Shown: positions 34,656 to 46,050, counted from the first letter of the stretch. The stretch is 64,000 bases of DNA from Manihot esculenta (GCF_001659605.2 NC_035173.2:11055065-11119064); one strand, 5' to 3'. Numbers and translations are program-made. Notes: generated by a model from the sequence alone, not told the origin.

Positions 34656-34922
34656 AAAACGATGCAAACAATCAAGTTGAGCCACGTGGTTGATAAAACG
34701 AATCGTTACCTTTGAATCTAAAAAATCAAAGACTAGCAAGGGGACCTTATGCAAACAATCAAGTTGAGCCACGTGGTTGATAAAATGAATCGTTACCTTT
34801 GAATCTAAAAAATCAAAGACTATCAGGGGGACCTTATGCAAACAATCAAGTTGAGCCATGTGGTTGATAAAATGAATCATTACCTTCAAATCTAAAAAAT
34901 CAAAGACCAGCAGGGAGACCTC
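34656..34922 (+). repeat. Three ~87-bp tandem copies containing the polypurine tract, copy B
   Basis: The landmark GCAAACAATCAAGTTGAGCC starts at 34663, 34751 and 34838, giving units of 88 and 87 bp. Each ends with AATCAAAGAC...AGG(G)GGACC. The third copy ends at the 3' LTR boundary, so the repeated unit includes the purine-rich tract that primes plus-strand DNA. Copy A has one copy only ('AATCAAAATCCAATGGGGCACCTC'). The long minus-strand open frame seen here is a by-product of the repeat. Confidence 0.85.
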
Positions 34923-35468
34923 TGATGCTATATAACTGCCGTCCAAAGTAAGCCGTGAGCTGTCACTATAGGATAGGGCCATATAGCAAGGACTAGATGC
35001 GTTGGAAAGGTGGTCCATTTCGAAGAAGAAAGATGCAAACACTCTAACATCCGGATCATCATCAAGACTCGCCCAGTAGGGAGAGCCTTGGCATTAAGTT
35101 ACCGTAATGTGCACAGTCCGACATATCTCCTTTATGCCTGTAATCACGAGATCACCAACCTATTAATCGGTGATATCAAGCAACCGGCCACATCATTGCC
35201 GAATTATCAAAAAATTATATATTCATATCCACCTTCTTACAATAGAAAAGGAGAAAAATCACAGAGATAAAGGTACATTATTCTGTAACACCATTCAAAC
35301 TCTTAGCAATCTATCACCTTCTTTCTATTCCTCAAGATACTGACTTGAGCATCGGAGTGGCTGTCATAGGCACCCACTACCGTTTCACGTCTTCTTACTT
35401 GTAGGTTCTAACCAATCACAATATAGTTTCATTCTGGTTACGTCATCCATCTAATCTTAGCAACATCA
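34923..35468 (+). mobile_element. 3' LTR of copy B
   Basis: The 546-bp LTR starts TGATGCTATATAACTGCC and ends AGCAACATCA, pairing with 26558-27112. The two LTRs differ at many sites, so the insertion is old. Confidence 0.85.
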
Positions 35469-35699
35469 ATTATCGTTGGAAGGTTTGATTGTGCAACAAA
35501 AAACACAAAGCATAAAAATAGTCTAAATGGTGTAGTTGGTACTGAAATATCTTTTGTGGGACGATGTCATTAAAGGGCTAGAGGATGAGGTGAATATGGA
35601 GGATATGATAAGGTTTATCATATCTACTATCATTGCAAACTTATCTCTATCCATATCACTTAGTATATTTCTTATTTAAGCTTATCTTCTATATCCTCT

Positions 35700-36350
35700 A
35701 ACTTATATAAAAGTTGTTATGATAATAGGAAGACTCATGTTGATTGAGTTCTATCATGGTAATATCTCTACTCCTTCTGTTTCTCATAGTCTTGATCACA
35801 TGGTTATTGGTAATAATGGTTCCAAAATTCAAATTACTCAAGTTGGTAAGTCTTATTTTTCTTCTTCTAATTCTTTCTTTGTTTGTGATAATATCTTGTG
35901 TTGTGTTGGTCTAATATTCATCAGAATTGATCAACGATTTCTACTTTCACGAATCACAATAACATGTCTCTTGAATTTTTTGCTGATTATTTTCTTATTA
36001 AGGACACCCACATGAAATAGGTCCTTTGTTTTAGCAAAAATAAAGATGGACTTTATTCTCTTTAGCTTCAGTTGGTTCATTCATCTTCGTAAGCTTACTT
36101 TGTTGATTTCTCCACTTGGCATATGAGAATCGATCATGCTAATGGTCGTGCTGTTCATTCTGTTTTGTCCACCAATAATTTAGAAATTTCAAATAAATTA
36201 GGTACTAGTTCGTGTCATGCTTGGTCATTCTATTTTGTCCACCAATAATTTGTCTTTCTATTACTATTGTGTCTCAACCTTTAGGATTGATATGATATGT
36301 TCTGATTTTAGGGACATCATCAGTATCTCTTGTGAATGGTTATTTTTAGA
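35700..36350 (+). pseudogene. Decayed Ty1/copia pol fragment
   Basis: Peptides in order are STPSVSHSLDHMVIGNNGSK with IQITQVGKSYFSSS next to it, which match the region after the copia protease. ANGR-VHSVLSTNNLEISNKLG (36139-36205) matches the gag-pre-integrase region, and a GTSS-x-SLVNGY-like start of integrase lies near 36310. Many stops and frameshifts are present, and no LTRs are visible. It is an isolated relic. Confidence 0.6.
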
Positions 36351-36354
36351 GAAA

Positions 36355-36735
36355 ATTATTAAATATTCCATATGGTATAGAAAAATTCATTAGTTGATCT
36401 TTATACTTTGAAAAATGCATTAAAACATTTCTGATGTTTTAAAAAATCTACTAATCATTCTTTCCGTTAATTTTAACCATTAAGTATTATAAAAGACAAA
36501 TCTAAAATATCCATGATACGAATGGATTAATTAGTATATTTTTTAAAAATCTAAAGGACTAATTAATAATTTTTTAAAATTATAGAGACTAAATAGTAAA
36601 ATACTGAACAACTAAAATGGATAGACTAACTACTAAATTTTTTAAAATATCAAGAATGTTTTAATATATTTTTTAAAATCGAAAGACCAACTAGTAAATT
36701 TTTTCATATTACAGAGACTAAGTAGTAATTTTATT
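36355..36735. mobile_element. Inverted-repeat miniature element, ~0.37 kb
   Basis: The arm 36373-36468 pairs with the inverse of 36612-36708 over about 95 bases (landmarks CATTAGTTGATCTTT and AAAGACCAACTAGTAAAT). The middle contains further short palindromic pieces. Exact ends and target duplication could not be fixed, so the class is not assigned. Confidence 0.6.
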
Positions 36736-36959
36736 ATGTTTTATGATATTTTTCTAAGTATTCATGGATTTAATTTTTGAAACATAAGTCTAATGTTCTA
36801 AACTTGTTCATTAGGTTCCATTACATTGTTGAAATATGTTTTTCTTTATCCATTATATCATTTCAAGAAAAGCGGGGAAGGAAGTTCGAACCTTTTACTA
36901 AATACTTACAAGAACATGGCATTAATCGTGAGTTTCATGTCCCCACTCCAACAATATAG

Positions 36960-38230
36960 GTGTGCAAAATATAAACACCCTTATATAGTTGAGTGTTGAA
37001 GGGCTTTACTTCATCATGAAAAATCTACCATTTAAGTATTTGACTTATGCTTTTGATGTAATAAATTATTGGTAACTTTTACCAAGATCATTCGACTTTA
37101 GTCATTATTCATTACAGTCATTAAATATCAATTTATTTTAAAATAATTATCAATATTTAATTATTTTTCTGAAATAATTGAGATTCTAATAAATTTTTTA
37201 TAATATGCATTTATTGTCTATCTTACATAATTTAAAATAATAATAAATTTTTTTAGCTACTATAATCTCTTGATCTCTAAATTTTTTAACTTTATTTATT
37301 GAGTTTGACATGAAATCCGAATATATTTTTATTTTGTAATGCATATATAACAATACAATACATTAATAATATATCTTTATTATTTTTAATTATATAATTA
37401 TCTTATTAAAAATAATAATTATTGATTAATTATTAGATTATATTTTTAATAAATTTATTTATATATTTTTAATTAAGAAAATATTTAATTAGTTTTATAA
37501 AAAGAAAATACTTACAGCCTACTCACTTAAATATGCAAAATAAATATAAAAAATACATAAATATCATAAAATATAAGAGTTGGTAGCAAATATCATATAG
37601 ACACACCTTGCATTATTATATTTTTTTAATTTAATGTGATTAAAAATAAAAAAATACAGGCTTATAAATTTTTTAAAAGAAAAACATTAAAAAGAAAAAG
37701 AAAAAAAAATGTATCAATGGAAATCATTATTATTTTTTAACAATAATTATTATAACTTCTTTTACAATAACTAATTTTCATAAATGAAGATAATGTTAAA
37801 ATATTTTTTAACAATAATTAAAATTTGGTAATTTTATAGTATTTTTAATGAATTAAATTTTAATTACTAAAAAAATACATTTTTTATTTTTTATTGAAAA
37901 AATAAAAATACTTAGATTGAATTGTTAAAAACAAAAAAAAACTTATTCCTCATGTTTTTTTATGCTTTACCCTTTGTACTCTTTTAGGAGACTTTTATTT
38001 CAATAGATTTTCTATAATTGTCAGATAAATTAGACTTTTTCATAATTTTTTCAAAGGTTCAGCGAGTTATCCATTTATTTCTACTTCATCCAAACACATC
38101 ACTCATTCTCCCAAAATGTTGTCTAATTTTTTTTTTTCTAATTTCAACATCAAATTATGTGTTTTGCACTTTACGTTGCATTCTAGAATTTAAATTTCAT
38201 TCCTTAATATATTCTACTTTTTTTTTATTT
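36960..38230. other. AT-rich intergenic DNA
   Basis: No gene or clear repeat is visible. The stretch is dominated by A/T homopolymer runs. The bases from 38214 form the left duplication and tail of the SINE-like element. Confidence 0.6.
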
Positions 38231-38234
38231 TTTT

Positions 38235-38326
38235 TTTAAAATGAAAAATAGGGATTGAAAGAGTAGAATCTGAGACCTCTCAGATTTACTCAGATACATT
38301 TTACCACCAAACTAAACCTATGAGTG
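38235..38326 (-). mobile_element. SINE-like element, copy 2
   Basis: On the minus strand the element starts CACTCATAGGTTTAGTTTGGTGG, shown here by its first landmarks CACTCATAGG and TAGTTTGGTGGTAA. It continues with TGAGTAAATCTGAGAGG, TCTCAGATTC, and ends in an A-rich tail. A CTACTTTT octamer occurs on both sides (38214-38221 and 38327-38334). TAGTTTGGTGG and GGTCTCAGATTC resemble the A and B boxes of a tRNA-type Pol III promoter. It aligns with 47505-47604. Confidence 0.6.
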
Positions 38327-38998
38327 CTACTTTTCTTTAATTCTAAAAGCTCCTTTTATAAATATTAAGGCATTTTAACTATATAGGTGCCACCACTACA
38401 AGATTTCAGCGGATCAATAATGAAAAATAATAATGAATTTTTAGAATTAATAATGAAATTTTATATTGCTCATTTGATTTTATTTTGTAGTACTACTTAT
38501 TTAGCACTGTAATTTTATGATATTTTGTAATAGTAAAAAAAGCAAAGAAAATAGTAATTTCATATTATTTAAGTAAATGGAAAGAAATTTAAGTTATAGT
38601 TGAATAAATCGTTGAACACACTTTGTACATACATAGAATAAATAATACCTTAATGATAAATAATTTATTTTCGGCTCGATTTATATTTATACTGTATTTA
38701 AGATATTATTTGATATATATATAATCTTTGGTGTGTACTTTAGATACTCTCTTTGGGGACAACTTTGCACACGTGTATAACTAGTATTTCTATTTGCTTT
38801 TAAGCCAAGTCTAATTATAGAGTTTAAAATGCTAGCATTAATCTTAGGCTGCTAGCATTTTTATTCTTGCACCTAGGATACCATCATTATTTATAGAAAG
38901 CATGTTATGAATGCATGTATAAAATTTATAATATTTGGATAAATTACTTATTATTTTAGCAAAATTTAAATTTCAATTCAACAATGTGAATTGAGATG

Positions 38999-39557
38999 TG
39001 ATATTACATAACAACTATCCAAGGTAAACTGTAAACTGTCACTATGAGATAGAGTTACATGGCAAGGACCATATGCGTAGGAAAGGTAGTCCATCATGAG
39101 GAAGGAAGATCCAGATACCTCAAACACCCGGATCATCGTCAAAGACTCGCCCTTCCCTCAGAAGGGCGAGTTCCGACACAAAGTTACTATTAATGAGCAT
39201 AGTCTAAAGTATCTTCATTATTCCTGTAATCACAGGATCACCAACCTGGAAGTCGGCAATATCTCTTATCAAGTAATCGACCACATTACTTACGGATTAT
39301 CAGAAAATGTCATATTTACCTCCACCTTCTTACAGTATAAAAGGAGAAGAACAGAGAAACAATAGTACACTATTCTCTAATACTATAGCTCTAAGTAATT
39401 CATTGCATTTTCTATACTCGTCGATGTACTGACTTGAGCATCGCAGTGGCTGCTGTGGGCACCCACCACCACCTCACATTCTCTTCCTTGCAGGGTCTAC
39501 CTAATCACAGCGCAGCTCCATTTCGGCCACGCCTTCATTCTAATCTCAGCAACGTCA
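38999..39557 (+). mobile_element. 5' LTR of copy C
   Basis: The 559-bp LTR starts TGATATTACATAAC and ends AGCAACGTCA. It carries ACAGTATAAAAGGAG near 39336-39350 as a TATA-like box. TGGTTCCATTATCGAAAA follows at 39560 as the primer-binding site. It is closer in sequence to the LTRs of B than of A. Confidence 0.85.
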
Positions 39558-39667
39558 TTTGGTTCCATTATCGAAAAATCCTTTGAATCCTCGCTATTCA
39601 TTTGGATTACAACTGATCTCCTGTTCATTCTCTCAGAAAGAAACCTCTCTTTCCTTTCACTTCCTAG

Positions 39668-40317
39668 ATGGCTGGTAGTTCAAGAGCTACTGCTAATATT
39701 GCGACCAACGAGGGGGTCATCGTTTCTTCTGCCCCTCACAATAGAGAAAACACGCCCCTAATAGTCAACGAAGCAGACCTTAATAATTTAAACAATGAAC
39801 AGATACTCCAATACATCCAAAGGCTATAGACTACCATCGGACAGTATAAGACTTGGGAAGAGGCATAAAAATTGGACCCTGGAAGAAAGGAGGAAGCCTC
39901 TATAGACACCTCAAAAGTTTGAATAGAAACGGTTAAAATGCCATCTAAAGGAAGAACCGATTTAGAAGATGAATCAGATGAGGCTCCAAAAAGTATTGAT
40001 TGGAAGCTAGTACGGGTCGTGCAAAGATATCAAAAAGAACAAGAAGAGAATTTCAGCCTAGATGGTGTTTTGCCTCTTTCGGAAGAGATCTTAGCAGAAA
40101 GCTTCAACACCAAGTTCAAGTTGCCTAGTCTGGACAAGTATGACAGCAGACCCTAAAAGCCATCTAGCGATCTTCAGGATAACCATATAGCTTCAAGATG
40201 TAAATGATTTTGGGTTATTCCGAGTATTTCCATCGACACTCACAAGTTTGGCTCAGAAATTGTACTAATATCTGAGCCTAGGCTTAATCCTAAACTTCAC
40301 ACAGTGATATTCTTTTA
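39668..40317 (+). pseudogene. Truncated gag of copy C
   Basis: Starting at ATG 39668 the frame reads MAGSSRATANIATNEG, then NEADLNNLNNEQILQYIQRL and a stop. Later parts (39938-40156) encode the charged block APKSIDWKLVRVVQRYQKEQEE and KFKLPSLDKYD. It ends in the capsid-like region at the deletion junction. The N-terminal sequence is the best-preserved gag start in the window. Confidence 0.8.
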
Positions 40318-40424
40318 ATAACAAAATTAACGAGGTATTTTCATAAGTTATATTCTTCAGTGATAAGGGACGATGGGTTGCCTTCCTTCAAAAAAAAAAG
40401 AAAAAGATTAAGGAGACAAGAAGA

Positions 40425-40905
40425 GATCACAAGGCGGATTTCATCAGACTATTCCGGCATTGGTCCCACTACACTAGGCCACAAGGTGGGCTCCACCAAG
40501 TCAGGTCACAAAGCGAATTTCACCAGACCATCCGGGCGTTGGTCCCACTATACAAGATCACAAGGCGAGCTCCACCAAGCCAGGTCATAAGACGGATTTT
40601 CACAAACCATCTGGGTGTTGGTACCACTATACAAGGCCACAAGGCGGGCTCCACTAAGCCAGGTCACAATGTGGATTCTACCAAACCATCCGGGTGTTGG
40701 TCCCACTATACAAGGCTACAAGACAGGCTTCGCCAGGCTAGATCATAAGGCGGATTCTGTCACACTATCCGGGCATTGGTCTCACTATACAAGGTCACAA
40801 TTTGGGCTCCGCTAGGCCAGGTCACAATGCAGATTCCACTAGACCATCTGGGATTGGTTCCACTATACAAAGCCGTAAGGCAGGTTTCACTAGGCTATCT
40901 GGGCA
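40425..40905 (+). repeat. Tandem repeats of copy C (79-bp unit, ~6 copies)
   Basis: Landmark (G/A)ACCATCCGGGYGTTGGT starts at 40526, 40605 and 40684, a 79-bp period. The unit is the same length and type as in copy B. The overlapping short + strand frames reflect the repeat. Confidence 0.88.
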
Positions 40906-41348
40906 GTGGTCCCACTAAACATGTATTAAATCCCTATGAGAAGTCCTAAGGCACGTCCAAGGTCATAGGGAAGGTCATAAAGCGGGTGAAGGTCCCACTA
41001 ATCGAAGGCTTTGTGCCAAACCACGAGGCAAGATGTCGCCAAAATCGATTACATAGAGATAGTCCCGTATGAAACTTTTAAAGGCATTCGAGGCCCAAGC
41101 TACAGGACGAGTGATCATAGGCGAGTACTAGCCTTAGGATCAGGCCCAAGGTGAGTATGCACCAGGCCATGCGTCTGGGTGTTATCCCCACTATTCAAAG
41201 ATTTTCAAGCTATTTTCAACGCAATGGGCGAGTGTTAACCCTTAGCGATTCTTTAAAAAGAATAGATTGTTTTAAGTCTTAAAAGAAGGCTAGCACAGAC
41301 ACTCTGTAAAAATAATGATAAAATATGTTCTCATTAAACATAAAAATG

Positions 41349-42214
41349 TTACATGTGAGGGGTATCCTCAGTCTCCCCAACCCGAGTCTTTATCATCTCA
41401 GTGTTCTCTACATCTATTACATTATCAGTAAAGACCCAGTTGACGGGAGTATCCTCTTTAATCGCATCCTCCTCCTCAGGAAAGATGTCTTCTATCCAGA
41501 AAAAATCCTCGGAAGGGAAACGCTTAACCAACTCCTTCCTTACAGAATCCTGGCCTCAAACGAACATCTCTCCACCCTAGGCTACTGCCTCCTACAGCTC
41601 CACCTCCAGCTCAGCCACTTTGGTTGAAATAACACGGGCTCCTTCAGGTTGAGCTTGTAATTTCAGAACTTGGTGATGCAATAAAGCCACTTGGTCATCG
41701 GTAGATTTTTCCCGAATCTCAAAGCCCAGTTTGAATGTATTGGCCTCATCCAGATCAGCCCGAAGCTTATCCACTGACTCAGGGTCTCCTTCATAATACC
41801 CTCAACTTCATTCACCTGAGCCTTTAACCTCGAACATTATTCCTTGGTTAGGAGCCTCCTATCCATCTCATTTGCACTAAACTCCCGCCTCAAGACTTTG
41901 TGCTGCTCCTTGGCCACATAGGTGCAAAGGGCACCTTTTCAATGCAAAGTGTATGACATTATCAAAAATTTCATCCATTTCAACCTCATTCAAGTGATAG
42001 TGATCTGCGGGCCTCAGGGCACTTTTGATTAGAAGAAGGCCTAGAGTAGGATCATCATGGAGTGAAGGTATCCCGTTAAATGCCAAGACCAGACGCTGGA
42101 TGCTCAGTGTCTAGGAAGATTCGACCCCACACTCACAGAAGCAGGTGCATAGGGTGAGGGGACATTAGTAGAAAGCTTTGAACAATACTGGATAGTAGTC
42201 TTATCTAATGGCAT
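41349..42214 (-). pseudogene. Antisense reading frame of copy C (best preserved)
   Basis: On the minus strand a frame starts at ATG 42214 (MPLDKTTIQYCSKL). It continues through LGLLLIKSALRPADHYHLNE and VEMDEIFDNVIHFAL, then a charged heptad-like segment (LRADLDEANTFKLGFE, VALLHHQVLKLQAQPEG). It ends with KRFPSEDFFWIEDIFPEEE and VGETEDTPHM at 41349. Three to five stops or frameshifts separate these parts. The segment from 41592 to 41774 looks like a coiled coil. It does not match gag, pol or env motifs. Antisense extra frames before the 3' LTR have been described for plant Tat-group elements. The function is unknown. Confidence 0.65.
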
Positions 42215-42293
42215 TGTCCTTATTTTTCACTTCATTGGCTAATGAAGGTTGGGCCAATAGTTAAAAGGATCAAATTTGCTCTGAACAATAGAG

Positions 42294-42552
42294 GAAAAAT
42301 AAAAAATATTAAATTTCATTTACAAAAATATTAAATTTCATTGAAAAAATATTAAATTTTATTTTTTTATTTAAATTTATCCATAAATTATTATTAAAAG
42401 GTCAAATAAAACCATCACTTATGAGAATTTAAAAAATTGAGGTAATGCATTACTCAATTTATTTAATCTTATTTGGATATATTTAATTTTTTAATAATAG
42501 TTTAGGGGTATTTTTTTTATTAAAAAATGAAGTTTGATATTTTTTACACTTA
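42294..42552. mobile_element. Inverted-repeat miniature element, ~0.26 kb
   Basis: AAAAATATTAAATTTCATTT at the left is mirrored by the complement of AAAAATGAAGTTTGATATTTTT at the right (about 42522-42546). An inner pair, AAATTATTATTAAAAGG and TTTTTAATAATAGTTTAG, is also inverted. The left terminal motif is repeated three times in tandem (42310-42360). It adjoins the broken end of copy C and may have taken part in its loss. Class not assigned. Confidence 0.55.
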
Positions 42553-44815
42553 CTATATAATTGAATGTTAAATTTGACTTTTTTACATTTTTCAAATATA
42601 AAAATTATATCAACAAAATATATCAATGTCTCATATAAAAGTTAACATCTTCAATTTTATTATTTTAATCAATTTACTTTTTTATTTTTTTATTAGTTTT
42701 AGTCTAGTTTTTTATTTTCAATCAAAATATAATTAATATAAATAATAATAATAATTTTGTATAATTATATTATATTGTCTTATACTATTATAAGTATAAC
42801 ATGACAATAGTGTTTTAATGATATTAATCATGTTTATTACTTAATAACATGTTAATCATTAATAACAGTTTTAGTATTAAAAGAAAGTTGGAATTAATAG
42901 AAATTAATTAAATTTTACTGACAAAATTTGTGATATTTATTTTTATTTAAAATGTATTGATAATATAATTTTACATTAAGGAGTTTAACATAACCTAAGT
43001 ATCAAGAAGTCAAGAGCCCTAAAAATATTTTTTAATTAAAATAAAAAATAAGTTATTATGTTAGAAAATATTTTTTAAGAAAATTTTAAATACAAATTAT
43101 TTTATATATACTCAATTTATTGAAATCTCCAGCTATTTGAACAACAAAACTTTGTAATTATGATTGGTGTTTTCATAAACTAATAACTAATATTAGTTCT
43201 TGATGCATAGTGAAGGGGATAGGAATAATTAATGAAAAGGGAAATGAAGAAAAAATAATAATGGAACTTGGATTTTGACTTTTTTAATGAATAAAGAGAA
43301 TGTTCTGGTCCTTAATCTGCCGTTTGAAATTAAAAAAAATACAAAAATTTAATTTAATTAATTTTTTAATTTAAAATAAAAAATTCAACTGTTTTTAACT
43401 AAAAAAATACCTTTAATAAATATTTTGAAGTCCTCTAAGATTTTAGCAAGCGGGATAGTAGCAGCACCTGTAGGGTAGTAGTTTCGTAATAAGGGGTTGG
43501 TTTGATCACCCAAATAGTATCACGTGTTCGGTACTTGTTTAGCCACCTAAACAAGGACATAAATGTGGGGTCAGTATTTGATATATCAATTTAAAATTGA
43601 ATTAAATTAAATAAATTAAAAATTAAAATTTTAGTATTTATAAAAATTAAATCAAATCGATTTTAAATAAAAATTAAGTTGAATTAAATTAATCTGATTC
43701 AATTTAATTCAATTTGATATGGTGAATTAGATTTTTTAATAAATTTTTATTTTTTATATTTTATTTTTAATATTTTAAATTTAATTAAAATATTATAACT
43801 TTGATTATATTATAATCTTTTTATATTGTCCAAAATAATATATTATTATTATTAATCAATTCGATTTGATTTTTTTTAATTTTTTTATTATTGAATTAAA
43901 ATAATTAAAATTAAAAATAAAATTAAATTGAAATAAAAAATTAAATTAATTTATTTTAATTAATTTTTTCAATTTAAACCGATATGAAAAAGGTTTTAAG
44001 TTGAGTTAAGGAATTTGTATGTTTCTCCTTAATAATAAATGACGTATTGTTTATTATTTTAGACGTATTCTAGGTTTTAGAAACATTAAATTTAACTTGG
44101 AAAATATTTTAAAAAAATTAATTAATGAAAAAATATAAAAAAATAATTTTCTGTATTTTAATTTTATTAATATTTTTATATATAAATTTATTAATATATT
44201 TATTTTTTAAATTAAAATTAAATAATAAAAAATAAATTATTTTACTGAAAAATTAATTAAGAGAAAATAAATTATTTTGTATTTCGAATGTTCAAAAAAA
44301 TTAATCAACGATAAATATAAAAAAATGCAAAATATAAAAAAAGTATTTTATACATTTTGACAATTTTATTAACATTTTCCTATATAAATTTATTAATATA
44401 TTTTATTTTTTAAATTAAAATTATATAATAAAAAAATAAATTACCTTAATAAAAAATAATTTTTGTAAAAAATAATTTTCGTAAAAAATAATTTTTATAA
44501 AGAATATTTATTTAAAAAATATTTTTTAAATATAAATTATTTTTTATAAATAAATAGAATTTTAAATAATATGGTGTATCTGAAAAATGAAGTATGAGAG
44601 ATTAAATTAAGTTGGATTAAATTGAATTATATGGTTTGATTTTTTAAAGAATAATAAAAAATAACAAAATAATATGACTACTAAAATAAAGAAAAATATT
44701 TGGAAAGAAAAAAATGGCTTAGATGCTTGTGTGTCATCCTGGGGTGAGGATCAAGACTGACTTTCAGAAGAAAACAAACGTTTTAAACATTTTAAAACTA
44801 AGTATATTTTTTTAA
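42553..44815. other. AT-rich intergenic DNA with a direct duplication
   Basis: No gene is visible. Two related blocks of about 150-190 bp (about 44110-44250 and 44310-44460) share 'AATTTATTAATATATTTATTTT...AAATTAAAAT', here marked by landmarks only, and form an old direct duplication. A GC-richer 120-bp patch at 43440-43560 has no identified origin. Confidence 0.55.
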
Positions 44816-45345
44816 ATAAAATCTATGCTACAATTTCAACATTCTTAATTCTCTCAAAACCTATCATAGATTATCACCGTATAATAACATATGTGGTAAA
44901 ATTTTAATAAATTATAACATACGGCTGTAAAAGTCTCATTTATAAAAAAAAATAAAAATATTATAACACTTGATATTCAAAATATCAAGATTTATTTCTT
45001 TTTAAACAGGTCGAATCTTCATATAAAATTATCGATATTAAATATAATTTAATAAATTCTATTACAATTATAATTATATTTTTCTCTATTAATTAATCGA
45101 TATCAATCAAATTTTTAAAAAATATAATAATTAATTTCATCTTTTTATATTATAAAAACTAATAATAGTAGAAATCAAGAGACATATTTTTATATAATTA
45201 CTCTTAAATTTTAAATAATTTTTTATATTCGTTATTTTCTTTAATTTACTGATTGAGTATCGGAGTGACTTGCAATAAATTATAATCACCTCATATTTTC
45301 TTATAGAATAACTAATTACTGCACAATTTTATTTCAGTCACATCA
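44815..45345 (+). mobile_element. Fossil solo LTR of the Tat-type family, strongly AT-mutated
   Basis: The block from about 45225 to 45345 follows the U5 end of copies A-C position by position: 'TTTACTGATTGAGTATCGGAGTGAC', 'CACCTCATATTTTCTT' and the final 'TTTCAGTCACATCA' are its landmarks. Upstream, remnants of the 'CAAG...GTCGAATCTTCA' and 'TATCAATTAATCGA' blocks are recognisable. Most differences are C to T or G to A. No primer site or gag follows, so it is a solo LTR or a broken end. The left boundary is approximate. Confidence 0.65.
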
Positions 45346-46042
45346 ATTTTTATAATTAAAAATTATTAAATTTAATTTTAAATTATTTTATATATATATA
45401 TACCAAAACTGATCTTAAAAGTATTTGTCAATAATGTATTTTTGACTTTATTGTTTGTATTAATAGGCTTACACAAACAAATATATACCAAGAATGGATA
45501 CATACAAAGTGCAAATTTATTTTTAAGGTTAGCGCTTTTAATTTTTTTTTTCTTAGGAAAATCATGATTGCAATTAAAATATAATTTAAATAATGTATTC
45601 GAATATTTCAACTTAAAAATCATCCAAAAAAATATTTATTAAATGTCCATTCTAAATTTTTAAATATGAGATGTTAAATATTTTAAAGAATTTCTATATT
45701 TTAAATCAATTTCTATATATCAAACATAAAATTATACATGAATAATATCGAATTGGGTGAATTACAAAAGTTCTTTAATTAACGCTAGTATTAATAAAAA
45801 ATCCCAAAAGATTTCCCGCAGATTCAAATGGGCCATTTCTTGCTACAGCAATTGATGCCTATGCACGCTCCTCCATGAGCTGCTTTATACCTTCCTCGTT
45901 TTCCTTCCTTCTCCATCAAAGGAATCTGAACAAGGAAAGAGAAAATAGACCCAAAAAAAAGAAAAAAATTGCCACTGCATGGACAAAAGAAGCTTTTTAC
46001 TTGGTTTTTCTTTTCCAGCTAATCTCATTCTCTCATCACTTT

Positions 46043-46050
46043 CTATATAT
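46043..46050 (+). promoter_or_regulatory. TATA box of the DUF1218 gene
   Basis: CTATATAT lies about 55 bases upstream of the start codon at 46101, followed by the pyrimidine-rich TTCTCTCTCC common around plant transcription starts. It implies a short leader of about 20-30 bases. Confidence 0.5.

Larger units (their letters stand above)
26558..35468 (+). mobile_element. Tat-type Ty3/gypsy element copy B, gag-deleted, with nested solo LTR
   Basis: LTRs lie at 26558-27112 and 34923-35468. Flanking pentamers GTTAT (26553-26557) and ATTAT (35469-35473) match at four of five bases. Inside are a primer site, a remnant of gag joined directly to the pre-protease region, protease, RT with YIDD kept, RNase H, second RNase H, integrase, 79-bp tandem repeats, an antisense frame and a triplicated purine-tract region. 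A solo LTR of another family (32461-34587) was inserted later into the antisense-frame region. About 1.3 kb of gag, compared with copy A, is missing. Confidence 0.88.
38999..42290 (+). mobile_element. Tat-type element copy C, pol-deleted and lacking 3' LTR
   Basis: The element has a 5' LTR (38999-39557), primer site, gag start at 39668, then an abrupt junction near 40317. There the sequence passes from gag (equivalent to copy A about 8760) to the region after integrase (equivalent to copy A about 13313). About 4.5 kb of gag-pol is missing. The tandem repeats and the antisense frame follow. No 3' LTR is found, the right end near 42290 being set by loss of similarity. It is a deletion derivative. 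Confidence 0.8.

Noticed and set aside
34638..35042. 134-codon minus-strand frame with three repeated peptide units
   Set aside because: It is the translation of the triplicated purine-tract region of copy B and runs into the LTR, so it is not a gene.
38393..38495. CACTACAAGAT ... ATTTTGTAGTA as a CACTA miniature element
   Set aside because: The inverted ends match over only about ten bases and no consistent 3-bp duplication is found.
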